A program made the translations under genes and the position numbers. Shown piece by piece: positions 1 through 10,825 of a DNA stretch of 64,000 bases (position 1 is the first letter of the stretch; every line of letters starts with the position of its first letter). Where the stretch lies: assembly GCA_021234155.1 (NCBI GenBank), contig JAJEKV010000041.1, forward strand, positions 98,491-162,490. Direction: 5' to 3'. Below the pieces are notes generated by a model, which did no database searches, was not told where the DNA came from, and saw nothing but the letters and a program-made list of their open reading frames with translations. This DNA comes from Isoetes taiwanensis. Taxonomy: Eukaryota; Streptophyta; Lycopodiopsida; Isoetales; Isoetaceae.

Positions 1-138
1 AAAACGAATCAGAGAAAATTTCACCTGATAGTTACAATGGTTTACTTGAACGTAAAAGCAATTTAGGGTCCATTCTGCGCTATCGGCCTATCCGCGACTG
101 CCACGTGGCATTCTTCTCTTCCCCGAATTGCATTAGTC

Positions 139-245
139 ATAACATTCCACTTTGTCGTTCCAGTTCTAGCAGTGTTGGGCGAACTGTTTTGTTAATAACA
201 TTCCACTTTGTCATTCCAGTTCTAGCAGTGTTGAGCAAACTTTTT
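139..245. repeat. 56-bp tandem duplication
   Basis: The phrase beginning AACATTCCACTTTGTC recurs 56 bp later with few changes, giving two adjacent copies. No coding signal is seen. The rest of positions 1-575 holds nothing I can name. Confidence 0.75.
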
Positions 246-575
246 AGGTCTCATCGGAAAATTCGGAAAATTTCCTACGGTTACTTTTGCAAGTCAGATG
301 TCTTGTGTTTAGAGCCGGAACTTTGGATTGTCTTAATAGAAACCCACAAGAAAACTTGCCTGAAAGATTCCTAGGATACACTAACTTGACCAAAAAATTT
401 CCAATTCCAACCGATTGGTTTATAGTCTTCTCCAAAATTTGCCCAACGCTGATTTCTAGCTAACATTCTGTTTTTCATTCTTTTTTGGACCAATGTGGCA
501 TTGGCACGTGTGCTTCGCACGTCGGCATGGTTTCCCCTGCCGGAATGCAGGGTGAACACGCATTCCCTTATATGG

Positions 576-788
576 AAAGAATGGCCAGGCCACTTTCAGC
601 CTTCTCAGCCAATGATGTTGCGACATGTGTCAAAGTTTCTTTTTCCGAATGTCTCTTGGTGTTGCTGCTCTACTTTTTGGACGACATTCTAGTCGTCATT
701 CTGCTGCTACACCACATTCTGCAACACACAAAATCCTAGCCGTCCCGTGGCAACAATCGACGGCTGAAAGTGGCCTGGCCGTTCTTTT
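576..788. mobile_element. 213-bp TIR element (MITE-like)
   Basis: Positions 576-601 and 762-788 are near-perfect inverted copies; the core is GGCTGAAAGTGGCCTGGCC on the right arm. The interior of about 160 bp is non-coding. The size and 26-bp terminal inverted repeats fit a non-autonomous DNA transposon, but I could not see a clear target-site duplication, so the superfamily is open. Confidence 0.6.
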
Positions 789-793
789 CGGTA

Positions 794-884
794 GGGCAAA
801 GTCCCTCCGGCCTTGATTCCAGAGGGTCAACCCAGTGGGGAGGCTGGGTTGACCCTCCGGAATCAAGCCCGGAGGGACTTTCCC
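794..884. repeat. Long hairpin, 41-bp arms
   Basis: Arms 794-834 and 844-884 are reverse complements with about three mismatches and a 9-bp loop. The core reads CTGGGTTGACCCTC on the right arm. It starts only 5 bp after the preceding TIR element. It could be a collapsed pair of transposon ends or a transcribed foldback. Confidence 0.7.
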
Positions 885-3104
885 TTATTCGTAATTTGTA
901 CATTAATTACTAATGTAGTAGATATTTGTAACTGTATTGCTGTAAATTTAGAATTTAACTGCGATGGACGCTGGTCCATAAGGATTACTTGTTATGGGGA
1001 ATGTATAAGGATTCCTCTTATGTTTGATCAAGGGCTTCTTTCTAGTAAAATTGTAATGCCTATAGCAAGTAGGGAATTAAATTTTAGCAATGGAACATGT
1101 TAAAAGATCATGTTAGACCGCCATAAACATTTCTTTGGTTCCAAACCTGCGCGGTTGGACCAATGTTAACGTCTAACATTTGACCATGAGATGCTTGCTT
1201 AGAAATGGGTTTGGTGATCACACCATGCATCTACAATGCATTTTAAATAAAGAGGGTGAGCATGTTGGTGGATGGTGAGCAATTACAGATAGTCTATGAG
1301 AACACATTCTTAAAAGTGGTTGTTACCATATTTCCTAACACAAATAAAACTCATCAAAATAGCATCCTTAAACACAAATAAACACATTTCCCTGGCCCTT
1401 GTTAGCAGGGTTCCAATGTGGGCTTAACCATTTTTTAAGGTCCATATTATGATTTCCTTAGTCCATTGGTTTGAGGGGAACGTTGGTAAAATTATGTGTG
1501 CTCTCCATTTTAAGTTGCAAAGCAAGTGACTTGTAAGACTTAAGACTTGATATGCACCTGTGTTTTTGCTTATAAAAAAGGAACATATACTTGGATTTAA
1601 GCACCTTGGCTGTTTTAATAGTCGAATGGGTTAGTTATGCTGCAATTATGCTAAAATTCTTTCCCCTATAAACATACATTTTACATCCCCAATTTCTCTG
1701 CCAAACCTCGCATCAAACAACTACAGGAGTTGTTCAAAATCTCTGCCAACAAAAGGCCAAAGGTCTGCCATTATGCAAATACCTATATACACAGAGTGGT
1801 GGCCTTTAGAGGATGCACCACTATAGCTGACCTCCATCTAAACGAGTCCTTGCAATTGATAGTCATGAACCTGCAAGAATAAAGCAAGAAAAAATCAACC
1901 ACCACAAAAAGAAATAAATAATAAAACAATAAGCAAGCATCCTTGCTGCACCATTACTTACAGATGGTCACTTAAAAAAGGCAAGACACATGTGAAGCAC
2001 ACATGTGAAGACACTCGTTCTCTTTGGCAGTTGAGGTGCTTCCCATTGGTTTCCATTGATGGGTTAAATACTAAGGGCAGTGTGGCACCTTGATAGAGTT
2101 TCTTTCCATTTCTCGCTCTACCTTTTTCCTGAGTATACACATAGCATCTAATGCTTTGATTGGAAATAAAAAATAGTTTCCATTTACTGCCAAGTCCAAA
2201 AAATAGGAGCTGCAAGAACTTTCCAGCCGTTTCATCTTTCTTGCACATCCAATCTCTTTGTTATTCTCCGGGTTCAAGACCTTTCCATTCCCTTCTGAAT
2301 ATGAATCTAAATTTAATCCCTTTGATTCCCTTCTATTATGTTTCTAAACCATAAAGAATGTACCAAGAAATCTTCTTAGAAAGAGATAATTGGTACATTA
2401 AGGGACTTGCCATTGCTACTAGCCTTCAAAAGAAGCAATTTTCTTCTGTAGTGAAAAAACATATTCCTTAAGAGGAAAGGGAAAACTTTGTGCAAGCACT
2501 TGTTCCAGCCTTTATTTGATAGAGTTGTGATGTAACGTTCCATGTACTTATACAATATATGTATAAATACCTTGACACATCGCCAGTGTATCGGGACCAT
2601 TGGGGACTAATCTAAAAGGGTTTATTGCAACTAACTTAGCCTAATTAGGCTAAGTAACAGTATTAATTGGTAATGTTGCCACATTGCCTAGCTCTATTGG
2701 CCAAGAGGCATCTTGCCATTTTGGGTTGGCAAATTGGGCTCCCATCTCCAATTCTACCCCAATTCGAATTTGGGGGAAGATTGAGGAAGATAGGAGCTGC
2801 TACAACCCTGCATCGTAGATGTTCTTCATGATACTGGTTCCAGCCTGGATACCGGTTAGTCTCAACATAGTTTATGTTTTGCTAACCCTTGTTTGAGTAG
2901 ATGAATGATTAGATTCTATTCTATGATCTATTTGGGAATGATGATAGATGCTTTGTATATGATTGCTTCCTCTTTCTGTTCCTCCTATGTTGTATTGGAT
3001 TAAGGGACAGCAGAGAAAAGTGTAAATGTGAAGCTAAATAAGTAATGGTTGAGGAAGGAACATGGCAGGTTGAGCAATGATCCATACATATTTGGCGGAA
3101 CCGA
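885..3104. other. Gene-poor AT-rich stretch
   Basis: Only short open frames occur here and none resembles a known protein. No tRNA, long repeat or element end was recognised. Confidence 0.5.
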
Positions 3105-3590
3105 ATGACAACTTCTACATTTCTTTGTCAAATTTGTGGGCTTCGGAACCTACAAGAAAGATGAGCACATCATTATTTTATAGCCCAAGAGGATTCAAGC
3201 AAATAACTAATAAATAAACATAAGAATCTCCACGTTTGCCCCCATATGGCTGATATTAGACTAGTAGAAATGATGGCCCATGAAGAAACTAATGATTTCA
3301 AAATAGATAACGAATAAAATAGAATTTCTTGCAGCATCTAAAGTCATCCATCTTCGCTTTTGCCTTCTACATGGCAACTTATAGGTTTCTTTGTCAAAAT
3401 TGTGGGCTTCAAAACCTGGAAGAAAGATGTGCAGATCAGTAATTTTTGTCCCAAGAGGATTCGAGCAAACACCTGACAAATGAACATAAGGATCTCAACA
3501 TTACACTCATATAGCTGATAGTAGGCTAGCTGAAATGATGACCCATAAAGAAACTGATTTTAGAATAGGCAGTGAACAAAACAACGTTAG
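3105..3590. repeat. Diverged 266-bp tandem duplication
   Basis: The segment starting near TTCTTTGTCAAA at 3121 recurs at 3387, and matching blocks follow in the same order (GTGGGCTTC, CCCAAGAGGATTC, ATAGCTGATA, GAAACT) to about 3330 and 3590. Small indels and many substitutions show that the duplication is old. No function is apparent. Confidence 0.7.
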
Positions 3591-4087
3591 TTCTTGATCT
3601 GAAAAGAATTTTAGACTTCATCTCTCAGAAGAACAACAGAATGTGAAGCAAATCCAACCTCTTCCATTAATCGTAGTGGCCAATGAATATCCTGCTTCAG
3701 TAGTTCGTGGTAAAGAACTGGTGCCTCTCCACACATTCCTACAAAGATTAACTTGTCTCGACTTATATCTTATGCAGTGATGCATCTTCAGGTTAGTTTG
3801 TGGCATTCTAGTATTTATGAAGAATATATAGTCATTCTAACATTGCATGGACTAACGAGAACGAGATTTCTAGTGAATTTTCCTCTAAATCATCTAATCT
3901 CAATAAGCTTGCATGATTTGGTGGGATTTCTTTCCTATGATAAATAATAGAGAAAAGAGGAGTTCTTGTTAGGATGGCATTCTTCACCTTTAGTTTCTTA
4001 CCTTTAAAGCCGAAAGACCACCAAAGGCTGCTAGGGATGGCAGTATGGAGGTAGATAAGTGCAATTTAATACGTGTCTATGCAGTTA
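3591..4087. other. No feature seen
   Basis: AT-rich sequence with short chance frames on both strands and no recognised repeat. Confidence 0.45.
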
Positions 4088-4440
4088 TGAACATGACAGT
4101 GTTGTTTCCGTACGGGTACGGTACCTTTCAAGTACTTAGCATACCGTACCAGAGGTACGGTACGTACGGAATGAAAAATGAAATGTTTTCGCTTCAAATT
4201 TTTGGAGTTTTCAACACAAGTACGGTAAGTATTTTAAAGGTGCGGTACGTATTTTATAGGTATTTTATAGGTACTGTAAGTATTTTACAAGTATTTTATA
4301 GGTAAGTTAACAACACTTTTTAACGTACTGGTTTTTTTTTCGGTACGTTAAAAACTCAGAGATACGTTACGAGGTATGATACGTAAAATACTTACAGTAC
4401 CGTACAGGTACGGTAAGTACGTAACAACACTGTGAACATC
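4088..4440. mobile_element. hAT-like MITE rich in TACGGTAC
   Basis: The element begins ACAGTGTTGTT at about 4096 and ends AACAACACTG at 4432, giving inverted ends of the CAGTGTTG type common in plant hAT transposons. The flanks TGAACATG (4088-4095) and TGAACATC (4433-4440) match at 7 of 8 bases, as expected for an 8-bp hAT duplication. The interior is packed with short palindromes built on GGTACCGTAC and with GTAAGTATTTTA units in both orientations. There is no coding capacity, so it is non-autonomous. Confidence 0.7.
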
Positions 4441-5179
4441 TGACATGCAGGAAAAAAACATCTGGTAAAATTCATAACTTTAGAAGGTTGATACAAAACA
4501 AAAATAAGTAGCTTGATATAATGTTGTTATGATGATTCACATCCCAGTGATACTTGAAGGACAAATAATTTTTGCAATGTGTTCTCCATAATTAACCATT
4601 TGATGGTGTCTTAATGACTGCCCCATGTTCATCTTTGGATTTTGTTTGCATCACCTGCATGATTTTTTGTAACTAGAAAGGATGTAAAAATATTCGTTTC
4701 ACTCCTAAATGATATTTGCCCTCATGTTTCCCAAGCATATTTATATGTATTTGTTCTCATATGAGAATTGGCATAAAGGTTTGGCATAAGCACGTAAGCT
4801 GGAGTATAAATGGGTCTAAATGAACAATAACATCAAAAGCATCTTTTGGCTATCAATGTTGCTGTGCATACTACTTGCAGTAAGCAAAGTCTTCCATTGA
4901 TAAATGGCGAAAGTCTTATATTGACAAACTTGAGGTTGCATAGTAGCTTGAAGCAAGTCTTCAGCCTTGCTAAGATGACCTGCAAGGCCAGCAGCAGCGG
5001 GTGGCCCAAGGAAGAGAAAGGGAAAGGAAAAAGTGGCATAGTGGGATGAAGAATGACAGGAGCGGGAAAGAAGGGAAAGAAGACGGCAAGAGCAGCATAG
5101 GGAGAAACGCTCCAAGAGGAGCGAGGATAGACCCTGGGGAACGTGGCTCATCCAAGAGCCCCGCAAGAGATGGAACCCG
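4441..5179. other. No gene seen
   Basis: AT-rich to about 4950, then purine-rich. The long frames on the lower strand here mirror the G-rich tract and encode only low-complexity Pro/Ser/Leu. Confidence 0.4.
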
Positions 5180-5238
5180 TGGAGGAGGAGGAGGAGGAGG
5201 GGAGGGGAGGGGGAGGGGAGGGGGAGGGGAGGGGGAGT
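5180..5238 (+). repeat. G-rich GGA/GGGGA tract
   Basis: About 60 bp of almost pure purine: GGA units pass into repeated GGGGA/GGGGGA. Several runs of four or five G spaced by A give strong G-quadruplex potential on this strand and triplex (H-DNA) potential. Confidence 0.85.
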
Positions 5239-5239
5239 C

Positions 5240-5437
5240 CAACCCCAATGCTCGACCGCCATTCCAAGTGTTGGCCAAGCCACCAAAATCAAACACGATA
5301 TCGAGTTTGAGAAGAAGAAGGTGGCCTTCAAGATCTACATCCGGCGATGGACTAGATACAATGAATGGTACTGCAAGCAGAACGTGCAGAAGTTCATGAA
5401 GGGTGGTAGACCGATTCAAGCTAATAAGGTGCAATAG
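5240..5437 (+). CDS. Short charged coding-like tract, unrecognised
   Basis: I do not recognise this protein. From 5240 to the TAG at 5435-5437 one frame stays open for 65 codons. It reads like coding sequence: a Lys/Glu-rich helix followed by aromatic and basic residues (KVAFKIYIRRWTRYNEWYCK). The frame opens right after the G-rich tract, whose own translation is low complexity, so no start codon can be assigned. Its last three codons fall inside the TIR element that begins at 5428, so the original end was probably replaced by that insertion. It may be a truncated exon or a chance frame. Confidence 0.25.
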   Translation, partial: QPQCSTAIPSVGQATKIKHDIEFEKKKVAFKIYIRRWTRYNEWYCKQNVQKFMKGGRPIQANKVQ

Positions 5438-5614
5438 ATAGATCTCATTGAGATCTTTCCAAACTTGGGTGGTTTGCATATCTTTTAGCCCCGTAGGATA
5501 GTAAAAAATGGTAAAAACCATATTTTTGGGAGTTTTGACAATTATAAGTGGTTAAAATATGTGCAAAGCACCTAAGCTTGGAAAGATCTCAACGAAATCT
5601 ATCTATTGCACTAA
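5428..5614. mobile_element. Tourist-like MITE, about 185 bp
   Basis: Left arm 5428-5480 and right arm 5557-5611 are inverted copies (GTGCAATAGATAGAT and its complement at the ends, GAGATCTTTCCAA inside). TAA flanks both ends (5425-5427 and 5612-5614), the 3-bp target typical of PIF/Harbinger Tourist elements. One extra G at the left end leaves the exact border uncertain by a base. Confidence 0.6.
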
Positions 5615-6427
5615 ACGAGAGCTCATTTGGACTTTTCTATCAATAGTTATTTAAAAAAATGTGATCCAGTGAGTTAGTTATAACAGTTTTGCTGACTGGA
5701 CCCGTCAGGCTCTGATTTCTGATTGGTAGTTCATTTATCTTCATTTGGCTTAGTTGGCATGTTTTGAAGGCCCTTTTTTTATCTCAAAAAAACCCTCATG
5801 TAAAAGGCAAATAAGGTTGTCTCAATGATCTTGAGAGTGTATATATAATTAGACATCTATATCAATTTTGATCTTACATTGTATACATAAACCATGAGCA
5901 GAACCTTTACATTCGTAAATATAGGTTCTTCACAAAATGCCCCCAAGCCTAAGCCACCCAAAACAAACTTTATATGGAATGCACCTTGAACCTGTATAGA
6001 GTCAAAGAGATGATGTTTGATCTGCAATATCATTTTCAACTTAACCTTTTTCATAATGACTTCTAGATTCTCATAAGGAACAGATTGAAAGAGTCAAGGT
6101 CTATAATACCATTTTAGCAGTATTCTCCTTGCTGCCCAATGACCATAGAGCTGGTCTTATAGCAATGAATTGCAGGTGTATGACCTTTACATGTGAATGC
6201 ATCAATTCAGCACCTCTCTGATGAGAATGGGTGCTCCAAATCACAGTAAAAGGGATCATATGCCTCCATCTACTTGCTCCAGTTGGTAGCCAGCTTGAAT
6301 ATTATGCCTAAGTTGCTGAACAGGATTGGATATGCAGGGTAGTATTGGCTTGGAACTTCCCAGAAATAATCATCTGTGTTAATATTAGATTTTATATATG
6401 TTAGGGCTCTTTAATTGACCTTTACAG
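5615..6427. other. No gene seen
   Basis: AT-rich sequence without a recognised repeat or coding tract, leading up to the LINE fragment. Confidence 0.4.
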
Positions 6428-6660
6428 ATCTTCTCGAAGGCCTTTCATATGGTGCCTTGAGAAGGTCTTCATGCACGCATGGAATGTCTTGGGGTTCCTT
6501 CTTCTCTCAGAGGAGCAGTTGCTAGATTCTATGAGGAGGTTATTACAAAACTAATAGCTCAAATGCCAGCAGAGATTCAAAGCACAATTGGAGTCCGGCA
6601 AGTTTTTCCATTCTCTCTAGCCCTCTTTGGACTCTACATTGATGAGTTATAGAAGAGCAG
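6428..6660 (+). mobile_element. LINE reverse-transcriptase fragment
   Basis: In the + frame the tract reads FSKAFHMVP, a stop, then EGLHARMECLGVPSSLRGAV, a gap, then EIQSTIGVRQ and LALFGLYIDEL. This matches the palm and fingers of non-LTR reverse transcriptases around the KAFD..VPR and STIGV.QGCPLSP.LF...IDE blocks. It is a 5'- and 3'-truncated relic: the catalytic YxDD region is absent, the QGCPLSP block is degraded, and there are in-frame stops after VP and after IDEL. It probably belongs to the LINE group seen elsewhere in the window with TATTC/AATTC tails, but that link is inferred. Confidence 0.7.
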
Positions 6661-7469
6661 ATAAAAAACATGCAATTAGCATAATGTTCTACACATACTC
6701 TTAGCAACTTGAGGACAACAACCTAAAGCAACTCAAAGAGCAAATTGAAGAATTAACTTCTCAAAAGGTTCAATGCACTAATTACTTTAGTATTCTTGGT
6801 AACTTAACTGATTATTTTTGTAAGATACTGAGGACTCTAACTTGCTTCCATCTCCATCATCACATTTAATCTCTCACTAAAATAGCAAAATGATTTGCCA
6901 AACCTTCCCCTTACTAAACGTTCCACTTGTCCTCAACTTCATGATACCATTCTATCCTCAACAAAAATATCTTCGAGAGAGGCTGAATTTTGGGATAGGA
7001 AAGACTTAACGGAAAACAATTTAGCCACTAAAGTACCGCTCTAGCAAATTCACAAATCCAAGGAAAAAGTTAGGCTTAAGAATTGGATTAGGCGGGGATT
7101 TAAAAATTCATAAACGATTGGAAGATTATCCCAAGCAATCAATCCACAACTCAAAATGCATTACAAAATATAAGTTAAGATTTATCAGGATGGAAAATCA
7201 AATGGGAAGTTGATTATGAAGAGGTCAAGCTCTGATACAACCATTGATTCGAAGGAGTGGTTACAAGGTTTGACTCGGATGTCAGAAACGTGTTCATTGG
7301 TCTTCAATCTTGTCGCAATTGTACTATAGCTAGTCCAAGTTGGTATTATCAGTTCGCGATGTCACCAAGGCTGGTCGTCGGAAAGCTGTAGTTGTTCCTT
7401 GGTGGGTTGGCCAAATGTTCGCTCCTCTAATAGAATAGAATAGGCTTTTATCGTCCACGAAGATTAATC
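6661..7469. other. No gene seen
   Basis: AT-rich DNA. A GCTCTGATACA string at about 7230 resembles the complement of a Met-tRNA primer-binding site, but nothing around it supports an LTR element. Confidence 0.35.
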
Positions 7470-7745
7470 GGATGTGGATAGGCTAGACCCCCATGTTGAT
7501 CTATATGATGACATATAGCAGCATAAGCAGTTGGGCAGTGTCACACTCCTTGGAGACTTCAATGCACGCACCGGGGTAGAACAACCCATGAGATTTGATC
7601 CCTTGACTGATGATGTATTGCAGCTACGTCCTGCAGAAGGAGCTTGGCCACGGACATCAGATGGCAATCAGGTCACGCGCTATGGTAGACAGTTGCTTTT
7701 GCTCTGTGGTATCTTTGACCTGGTAATCTGCAATGGACTGGTGTT
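7470..7745 (+). mobile_element. LINE endonuclease (EEP) fragment
   Basis: The + frame from about 7470 reads HVDLYDDI, a stop, then GSVTLLGDFNARTG and later GRQLLLLCGIFDLVICNGL. The LLGDFNA block is a signature of the exonuclease-endonuclease-phosphatase fold that nicks target DNA in LINEs, and the second block matches the segment before its C-terminal SDH motif. The catalytic N-terminal Asn/Glu and the final SDH are missing. In an intact LINE this domain precedes the reverse transcriptase. Here it lies 0.8 kb downstream of an RT fragment on the same strand, so the two are separate relics or rearranged. Confidence 0.75.
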
Positions 7746-7870
7746 AGAATCAGAGCTTGGGATTCGAACCCAAGTATGCCAAACCTCTGTCTCCTTCACA
7801 ATCTCCTCCACCAAATCCTTCTGGTCAGCAAAACTCAAACTCTTCTCTGTGGTACTTTACAACGTCAATC
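7740..7870 (+). mobile_element. Possible LTR-retrotransposon leader fossil
   Basis: The string AATCAGAGC followed by GGATTCGAACCC and a Pro/Ser/Gln-rich short frame resembles the primer-binding and leader region of plant LTR elements. No LTRs, protease, integrase or other parts are visible. It looks old and broken. The call is weak. Confidence 0.2.
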
Positions 7871-8767
7871 TTCCCCTTTTATAGTTTTAATTTTCACCGA
7901 CATCGGTTGCCCCATCCTTTTTTAAAAGGCTTTTTGTTTCTTAACTTTAGAAAAAGATCCACTACCCTTTTAATAGAATAAAGGCCTTAACATTTTTCAA
8001 AGGGGTTCGTGGCCTTATAATGGATTAAAGACGGCCCTTGTCTTTGCTAAACGTCCCTTTGATTAATGGTTCCTATTGCTAATATAAATCCTAAAGGTTT
8101 GACTTAGAAGCTTTCTTTCTCATTCTCTTGCTTCTCATAGCCACTCCCCCCGAGCAACAACATATCAGTAAATGAAGCACCTCATAATAAATAACAACAG
8201 CCCAAAATGCCAGTAAGGGAGACGATTTCAGAACAATCCCATTATGATGGAACCATTGTGCTCATTTTGGTCATAACAAATTCCAAAATGTGGAGGATTT
8301 AAAGGACTCCAGAATGCCAAAATTTCTCGTTAACTTATTTTTATCAACAAACACTTTGGTGATAGATATGTTGTCATACCATTTGACCAATACAAAGTAC
8401 TTCTTGTTAACAAACTTCTACTCAAAGCCGCTTATTCTCTATATACCTCCATAACAACTTGGCAAAGGATTACAAGTTGTAAAAGACAACAGTAGACAAA
8501 AAAGAGCTTCTCAACATTTACAATGGTTTTAGCCTCTCCTTTAATATTGGATCAGCAAGCACAATATGATAATAAATGAGAGAAATGGTGCAATGAGTTT
8601 AGGCAAGCCTACAATAATAGCCTCCTAAATGGAACAAGCTTTTGAGGTGCAATTTTTATTAAACAACTACCCACTACAACGTGATTGAATAGACCACTTA
8701 ACTAGAACTCTTGAGCAATTTGGGCCTTTATCACAAAAAGTTGTATAAGTATATACAATAGATATTC
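7871..8767. other. No gene seen
   Basis: AT-rich sequence with short chance frames. Nothing recognised. Confidence 0.4.
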
Positions 8768-8933
8768 CCACATACCCTCCTCCTTCTATCTTCATGTTCT
8801 TAACATTTCTTGCATTTCTTTCTCTCTTTTTGTTGGTTATTTTGAAACCTTAGGACCTGAATCATGAGTAACTATTTCTTGTCCACTGTTTTGATGGGTG
8901 TTGGACATACCCTTTTTTCCACACCAGAACATT
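8768..8933. repeat. Left half of a split paralogous repeat
   Basis: This segment (CTCCTTCTATCTTCATG through CACACCAGAACATT) is similar to 15815-15985. Its continuation lies at 10237-10300, after the 1.29-kb insertion, and matches 15986-16045. The 15.8-kb copy therefore has the uninterrupted arrangement. Confidence 0.75.
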
Positions 8934-10222
8934 ATTATTATTATTATTATTATTTTTTTGAGAGAGAAAGAAACTTTTTTATATTCATCAGATTGGAAAT
9001 ATTATAACAAATAATGATCCCTCGTGGATCAAATAAAAATTAAGTAAAAAGATCCCACATGGATCAGATGCCATAACTGAAGCTTCTATACTTATAAGTC
9101 TCTCTCAACCTCTTCTTCTACATAGCTTGTACTACAGGATCCAAATCAACATCTTCCAAACTATGGAGAGTACTATAAGAGTCAAGTACCTATTTTCCAA
9201 AAGCTACAGATATATTTTGAATGCTCAAAATCCTCTTGCAAGAATAGAGATGATGAGAAGAGAAATGGGAGTAACATGAGAAATCTGCCACATTCCTCAA
9301 AGAAGCTGCTATTGCCCCTAAATTTTGATCAAAGCTGCAAATTAGTCAGCCAGAATATGAAATCAAAGGAGATGCTGCATTGTGGGGATGTGAAACAATC
9401 AGATTGAAGCCAGCTAGACAACATAAGCCTAGCCACCAGACTTCCCCTCAAAAACTTGGTTTATGATATGAAGGCGTCGTCCTGTCCACAATATATCCCT
9501 AGCTCAGCAATCACAATTAATTCCATTTCCTTTAACGAATCTGTAGAATGGATCAAACTACTCTGTTCTTTTCAAGAAAAGAACTCTAGACCTTTCTGCT
9601 AGCAAGAAAGAGCAAAAGGAAATCAAACTGCTGTTTAAATAATTTGGAATAAGATAAGACTGCAAGAAACCAAATAACTAGAAGCCCCTTTCCTCAAGAT
9701 CTATACATGATTTTGCTCCACCTTATGGACATATATATCATTTTGGTGTGTTCCTGTTAATTGAAAACAGACGGTCTCTACAACTTTTCATACCGACTCA
9801 ATCGCAAAGATCCCGATTCACATGAGAAAGAGCCCATAAGACCTATTCCAATTGCTGAAAATCAAGAAGATTGGGATTGCAGAAAAATCACAGAAATCTG
9901 GCAAGATCCTCCATGCTTGCAAGGAATCATAATGCATCTGATGATGCATTAGAGCAAAAAGATCCATGTTAGTGGATTACCTATAAGCTTTTGAGAAAAC
10001 CGCCCTGAATAAGACTTCAAGAAAAAGAAGAACTTGCAGCCTTGATTTGTGCAAATCCTCTAAATTGGCAGTAAGAATCTTCAACTAGCCCCATGGATTT
10101 CGAAATCCCTCAAGGAGACCAGCAACAGTGCCGGATTGAGAGAAGAGAAGGGCGGCCTCCCTTCTCTCACGCCGCCCTAACCGCTATCTGCGCCAAGAAC
10201 CATCCCTCACCTTTGAGAATTT
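8934..10222 (-). mobile_element. 1.29-kb retroposon with 14-bp TSD and (AAT)n tail
   Basis: The insertion is bounded by perfect copies of CACACCAGAACATT at 8920-8933 and 10223-10236. On the minus strand it ends in an A-rich tail that passes into (AAT)n (plus strand 8934-8959). A direct duplication of this length with a 3' simple tail is the mark of target-primed reverse transcription. The body has no intact protein. Minus-strand frames near the tail vaguely resemble a degraded LINE ORF2 C-terminus, and the 5' side is GC-richer like a transcript leader. It is either a 5'-truncated LINE or a retroposed cellular transcript. Confidence 0.8.
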
Positions 10223-10300
10223 CACACCAGAACATTCTTACTGGAGTATCAAACACTCTAAATGTTGTCCCAAAAAGTTTTTTTTGTCTCTTGTTTTTTT

Positions 10301-10825
10301 GGAGTAGAAAAAGAGCCATCACATTGGATGGGGGGCATCATTTTGTGGTATATAGACATAAATCCTGGCCCTCCAAATTTTGAGGTGGCACAATTATGGT
10401 CATCAGATTTGATGGGGGCATGCACCACATCCCCGGACTGTTGGATCGAAAGGGGAGGATAAATTCTAGCCCTTGATTTTTATGGGGAAGGTGGAAGATG
10501 CCAAAAAGTGAGTTTGATGTAGCAGATCTTAACCATTAAATCAAAAGATGAGCATAAATCCTAGCCATTAACTTTTTAATATTTTTTTTTTTTAAGGAGA
10601 TGAGGTGGCACCATTAATAAAAAAGATAGTGAGGTGGCAAAGTATTTATGAGTGGGCATTCTAGAAGGCTTCCTTCTGTTTAATCGCCTTCAAAGGCACG
10701 TAGCTTGCAGTAGAGGGGTCGGATGAAGGTGAGGCCCACGCCTTTGGATTCCTCTCGTCGAGAGCTTTCTAATGAGTGGTGTGTTGGCACTATTTTGTCA
10801 CAGTTGGAGACAACATGATCGAATA
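10301..10825. other. No gene seen
   Basis: Mixed AT-rich sequence with a poly-T run near 10567 and two GATGAGGTGGCA-like phrases about 30 bp apart. No coding signal. Confidence 0.4.

Noticed and set aside
485-739. FLDDILVV-like string resembling the YxDD box of a reverse transcriptase
   Set aside because: No other RT block lies around it, and the frame overlaps the inverted arm of a TIR element. Chance.
4816-5521. Long minus-strand frames rich in Pro/Ser/Leu
   Set aside because: They are the mirror translation of the G-rich purine tract and have no domain.
7226-7250. GCTCTGATACA string as a primer-binding-site complement of an LTR element
   Set aside because: No LTRs, polypurine tract or coding parts nearby; the match is too short.
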